Positions 62,166-64,000 of a stretch of DNA of 64,000 bases are shown here, piece by piece. Numbering within the stretch: the first letter of the stretch is position 1; every line of letters begins with the position of its first letter. The notes beneath the pieces were generated by a model. The model worked only from the letters and a program-made list of their open reading frames with translations. It was not told the DNA's origin and made no database searches. This DNA comes from Acidithiobacillus ferridurans. GTDB lineage: Bacteria > Pseudomonadota > Gammaproteobacteria > Acidithiobacillales > Acidithiobacillaceae. The stretch covers positions 2,621,501-2,685,500 of the forward strand of contig NZ_AP018795.1 of the NCBI RefSeq assembly GCF_003966655.1. The letters are read 5' to 3'. The translations under genes and the position numbers were made by a program.

Positions 62166-63590
62166 TCATTGGGGCAGGGCCGGTCCGTGGTGTTCTTCCA
62201 GCGTCAGGCCGCGGCCCTGCACCCGGAAGTGGTAAGTGAGCACCAGACCCAACAGGCTGACCGTGCCCATCAGCAGCAGGATCACGGTAACGCCCAGCGC
62301 AGACTGAATCACCGGCAGCAGAAAGACGCTGATGGTGGCGCCGATCTTGGCTACGGCGGCAGCGAACCCGGCGCTGAAGGCGCGCACCTGGGTGGGATAC
62401 ATTTCCGTTGGCAGGATGAAGGTCGTCGCGTTGGGACCCGCGGTCATGAACAGATTAAACACCATGAAGCCGCTCAGAATGAGCTGCGGATGCGCAGCGG
62501 TGCCTCCTGCCAGCTCCGTCGCAACATAGAGCAGCCCCATCCCCAGCGTCATGCCGCCAAATCCGATCATCTGCATATGAATCCGTCCCAGCCAGGGTAC
62601 CATCCAGAGGGAGAGTAGCGAACCGAGGAGGAGGAAGATATCCACCTTGCCGCTGTCCAAGGCATTGGCAAGGCCTCTGCCGACACCATTGATGATACCG
62701 ACGTTTTCGCTATTGCGCATGGTGCCGAGCAGGATGGTGGTGAACAGGCCGACACCATAGGTGGCCACATCCATGAAAAACCAGGGCAAGGTTACCAGAA
62801 GGGTGCGGCGCCGATATTCCGGCGAGAACAGGGTCCAAAAGCCCATGTGTCGGCCGGGACGGGTCTTGGCCACATGGTGGATTTTTTTACCCAGACGCTG
62901 GGCCATGGCGGCGAGCATCGCTTTCTGTCGGGGCGCGATGCGTTCAAGGATGCGCGCGGCTTCGGCATTATGACCGCGTCCCATACACCAACGCGCGCTT
63001 TCGGGCAGGGTGAGGCGGCCCAGTAGGTAAGGGAGCACCAGCAGCGCTTCCGCGGCCAGCAACCAGCGCCAGGTGTTGTCCCCGGGATGAGCGCCTTGCA
63101 AAAGAACCAGAGCAAAACCGGCACCCGCCAGCATGCCGATGGATTGCACGGCAATGGAGGCCGCCATCATGCGTCCGCGCCGTCCCTGGGGCATGAACTC
63201 CGCCAGATAACTGCTGCCCACCGGGAAATCCATACCGATACCCACACCGACCAGTAATTCGGCACCGATGAGTATCCTGGCGTCCGGGGCGAGAGCGGTC
63301 AGCAGGGTGGCGATCATGAGCAGGATCATATCCATGATCATGATCGGCTTGCGCCCCAGGCGATCAGCCAGATGCCCACCGATCAGTGCGCCTACCACCG
63401 TGCCACCCATGAGCATGGCGGCCGCGAGGCCGATACTGGTGGCGGGCATGGCAAAAATGGGGATGATGAGTGGTAAGGTCACACCCAGCAGAAACATGGA
63501 GACGCCGCTGAGCAGGGTGCCGCCGGTGGATAATGCCCAGATGCGGTAATGAATGGGTAGCAGAGGACTTTCGTCGAGTATCCGGGTCAT
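62166..63590 (-). CDS. MFS transporter (sugar-porter/metabolite:H+ symporter type)
   Basis: A 474-residue 12-helix carrier. GGHLADRLGRKPIMI is MFS motif A, and PESARWCMGRGHNAEA after helix 6 and PTEMYPTQVRAFSAG are sugar-porter-type signatures. The substrate is probably a sugar or organic acid. The start at 63590 suits the first helix but has a weak ribosome site. It lies between ackA and the acyltransferase gene, so uptake or efflux of a fermentable compound or acetate is conceivable. Confidence 0.88.
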   Translation of the reverse strand: MTRILDESPLLPIHYRIWALSTGGTLLSGVSMFLLGVTLPLIIPIFAMPATSIGLAAAMLMGGTVVGALIGGHLADRLGRKPIMIMDMILLMIATLLTALAPDARILIGAELLVGVGIGMDFPVGSSYLAEFMPQGRRGRMMAASIAVQSIGMLAGAGFALVLLQGAHPGDNTWRWLLAAEALLVLPYLLGRLTLPESARWCMGRGHNAEAARILERIAPRQKAMLAAMAQRLGKKIHHVAKTRPGRHMGFWTLFSPEYRRRTLLVTLPWFFMDVATYGVGLFTTILLGTMRNSENVGIINGVGRGLANALDSGKVDIFLLLGSLLSLWMVPWLGRIHMQMIGFGGMTLGMGLLYVATELAGGTAAHPQLILSGFMVFNLFMTAGPNATTFILPTEMYPTQVRAFSAGFAAAVAKIGATISVFLLPVIQSALGVTVILLLMGTVSLLGLVLTYHFRVQGRGLTLEEHHGPALPQ

Positions 63591-63661
63591 GCTGGCGTGG
63601 TCTGGGTGTACCGGGTGTGGAAGTGCATGCTGCGTCTGGCGGTGGCGCGTTTTGCCGGATT

Positions 63662-64000
63662 TCAACGATGCTGCTCCTGTGCGGGCAGAAGCCGGTGGCA
63701 ATGCCGGGCGATCATCAGGTCTTCATTGGTGGGTATGACGAGAATTTCCACTGGACTATGGGCCACTGATATGCGCGGTTCGGGGCCTTCGTTGGCGACC
63801 GGATCGATCTCCAGGCCAAGTCCCGTCAGGGGGCGGCAGATGGCCCAGCGGATCGCGGCGGCGTGTTCGCCGATGCCCCCCGTAAAGACGAGGCGGTCCA
63901 GTCCGCCCAGCACCGCCATCAGTCCCCCGATGGCCTTGCGCGCACTATAGGCGAAAATCTCGATGGCCTGCGCCGCGTGGGCATCGTCGTTGCGCAGCCC
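63662..64000 (-). CDS. ackA: Acetate kinase, C-terminal part (5' end outside the window)
   Basis: The frame is open to the right edge. LVFTGGIGEHAAAIRWAIC is the ADENOSINE-site signature of acetate kinases and VIPTNEDLMIARH the C-terminal one. About 112 of roughly 400 residues are visible. It interconverts acetyl-phosphate + ADP with acetate + ATP and is first of the visible ackA-MFS-acyltransferase-pfkB run; a phosphoketolase gene might precede it, outside the window. Confidence 0.93.
   Translation of the reverse strand, partial: GLRNDDAHAAQAIEIFAYSARKAIGGLMAVLGGLDRLVFTGGIGEHAAAIRWAICRPLTGLGLEIDPVANEGPEPRISVAHSPVEILVIPTNEDLMIARHCHRLLPAQEQHR

Overview
The window reads as a chromosome segment of an acidophilic, sulfur-oxidising gammaproteobacterial-type organism, most likely Acidithiobacillus (ferrooxidans/ferrivorans group). 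The best clue is a 434-residue sulfide:quinone oxidoreductase at 47.1-48.4 kb whose three key cysteines fall at 128, 160 and 356, as in the A. ferrooxidans enzyme. An HdeD-type acid-resistance protein, sugar-phosphate and glycogen enzymes, and several different mobile elements fit that picture. The genus call is inference; no database search was run.

Layout. 0-1.1 kb: C-terminal end of a large repeat protein, perhaps a STAND-type defence ATPase, cut by the window edge. 1.3-14 kb: accessory stress-redox region with a desaturase, LigB-type dioxygenase, Old Yellow Enzyme, CDGSH protein, pirin, HxlR regulator, WrbA, DoxX, DsrE, a DHA2 efflux pump with UspA, and a CMD-AKR-SDR operon. It is littered with debris of an integrase, an IS, a second pirin and an SRAP gene. 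14.03-17.36 kb: a complete four-gene transposon (zinc ribbon, DD35E transposase, AAA ATPase, small protein) with TGTTACGTC/GACGTAACA ends and a 5-bp ACATG target duplication. It sits exactly at the start codon of the CMD gene. 18.4-24.7 kb: formaldehyde and formate oxidation run (frmB-frmA-fdhD-wHTH-fdhF/ydeP, preceded by a frameshifted dehydrogenase). 24.9-28.7 kb: nitroreductase, a CMD remnant, a group II intron 3' end, and a marR-DHA2-uspA operon with a clear sigma70-type promoter. 28.8-34 kb: internally deleted IS4-type element and an island of poorly known genes (HIRAN-like, DUF5623) ending in a RelE/HigA-like toxin-antitoxin pair.

34.5-40 kb: amino-acid permease, glutamate 5-kinase and large MscS channel, a plausible osmotic-adaptation group. 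40-50 kb is mostly core: ferritin-like di-iron protein, YciO/Sua5 protein, site-2 protease, trpS, scpA, scpB, then an intact IS4-family element and sqr, then rluB and an endonuclease-III-like glycosylase. sqr and the IS lie inside the usual scpAB-rluB neighbourhood. 50-59.2 kb: nine tightly packed genes on the minus strand (CoA-disulfide-reductase-like flavoprotein, class I aldolase, pyk, a 56-residue ORF, glgP, hdeD, a DHA2 pump, a 90-residue unknown, and glsB). They join glycogen and triose metabolism to membrane and acid-stress proteins. 59.7-64 kb: a small secreted protein, then pfkB, a phosphate acyltransferase, an MFS carrier and the end of ackA, all on the minus strand.

No rRNA, tRNA or CRISPR array was recognised. 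The left half is a mosaic of recent insertions and decayed genes; the right half is compact and coding.
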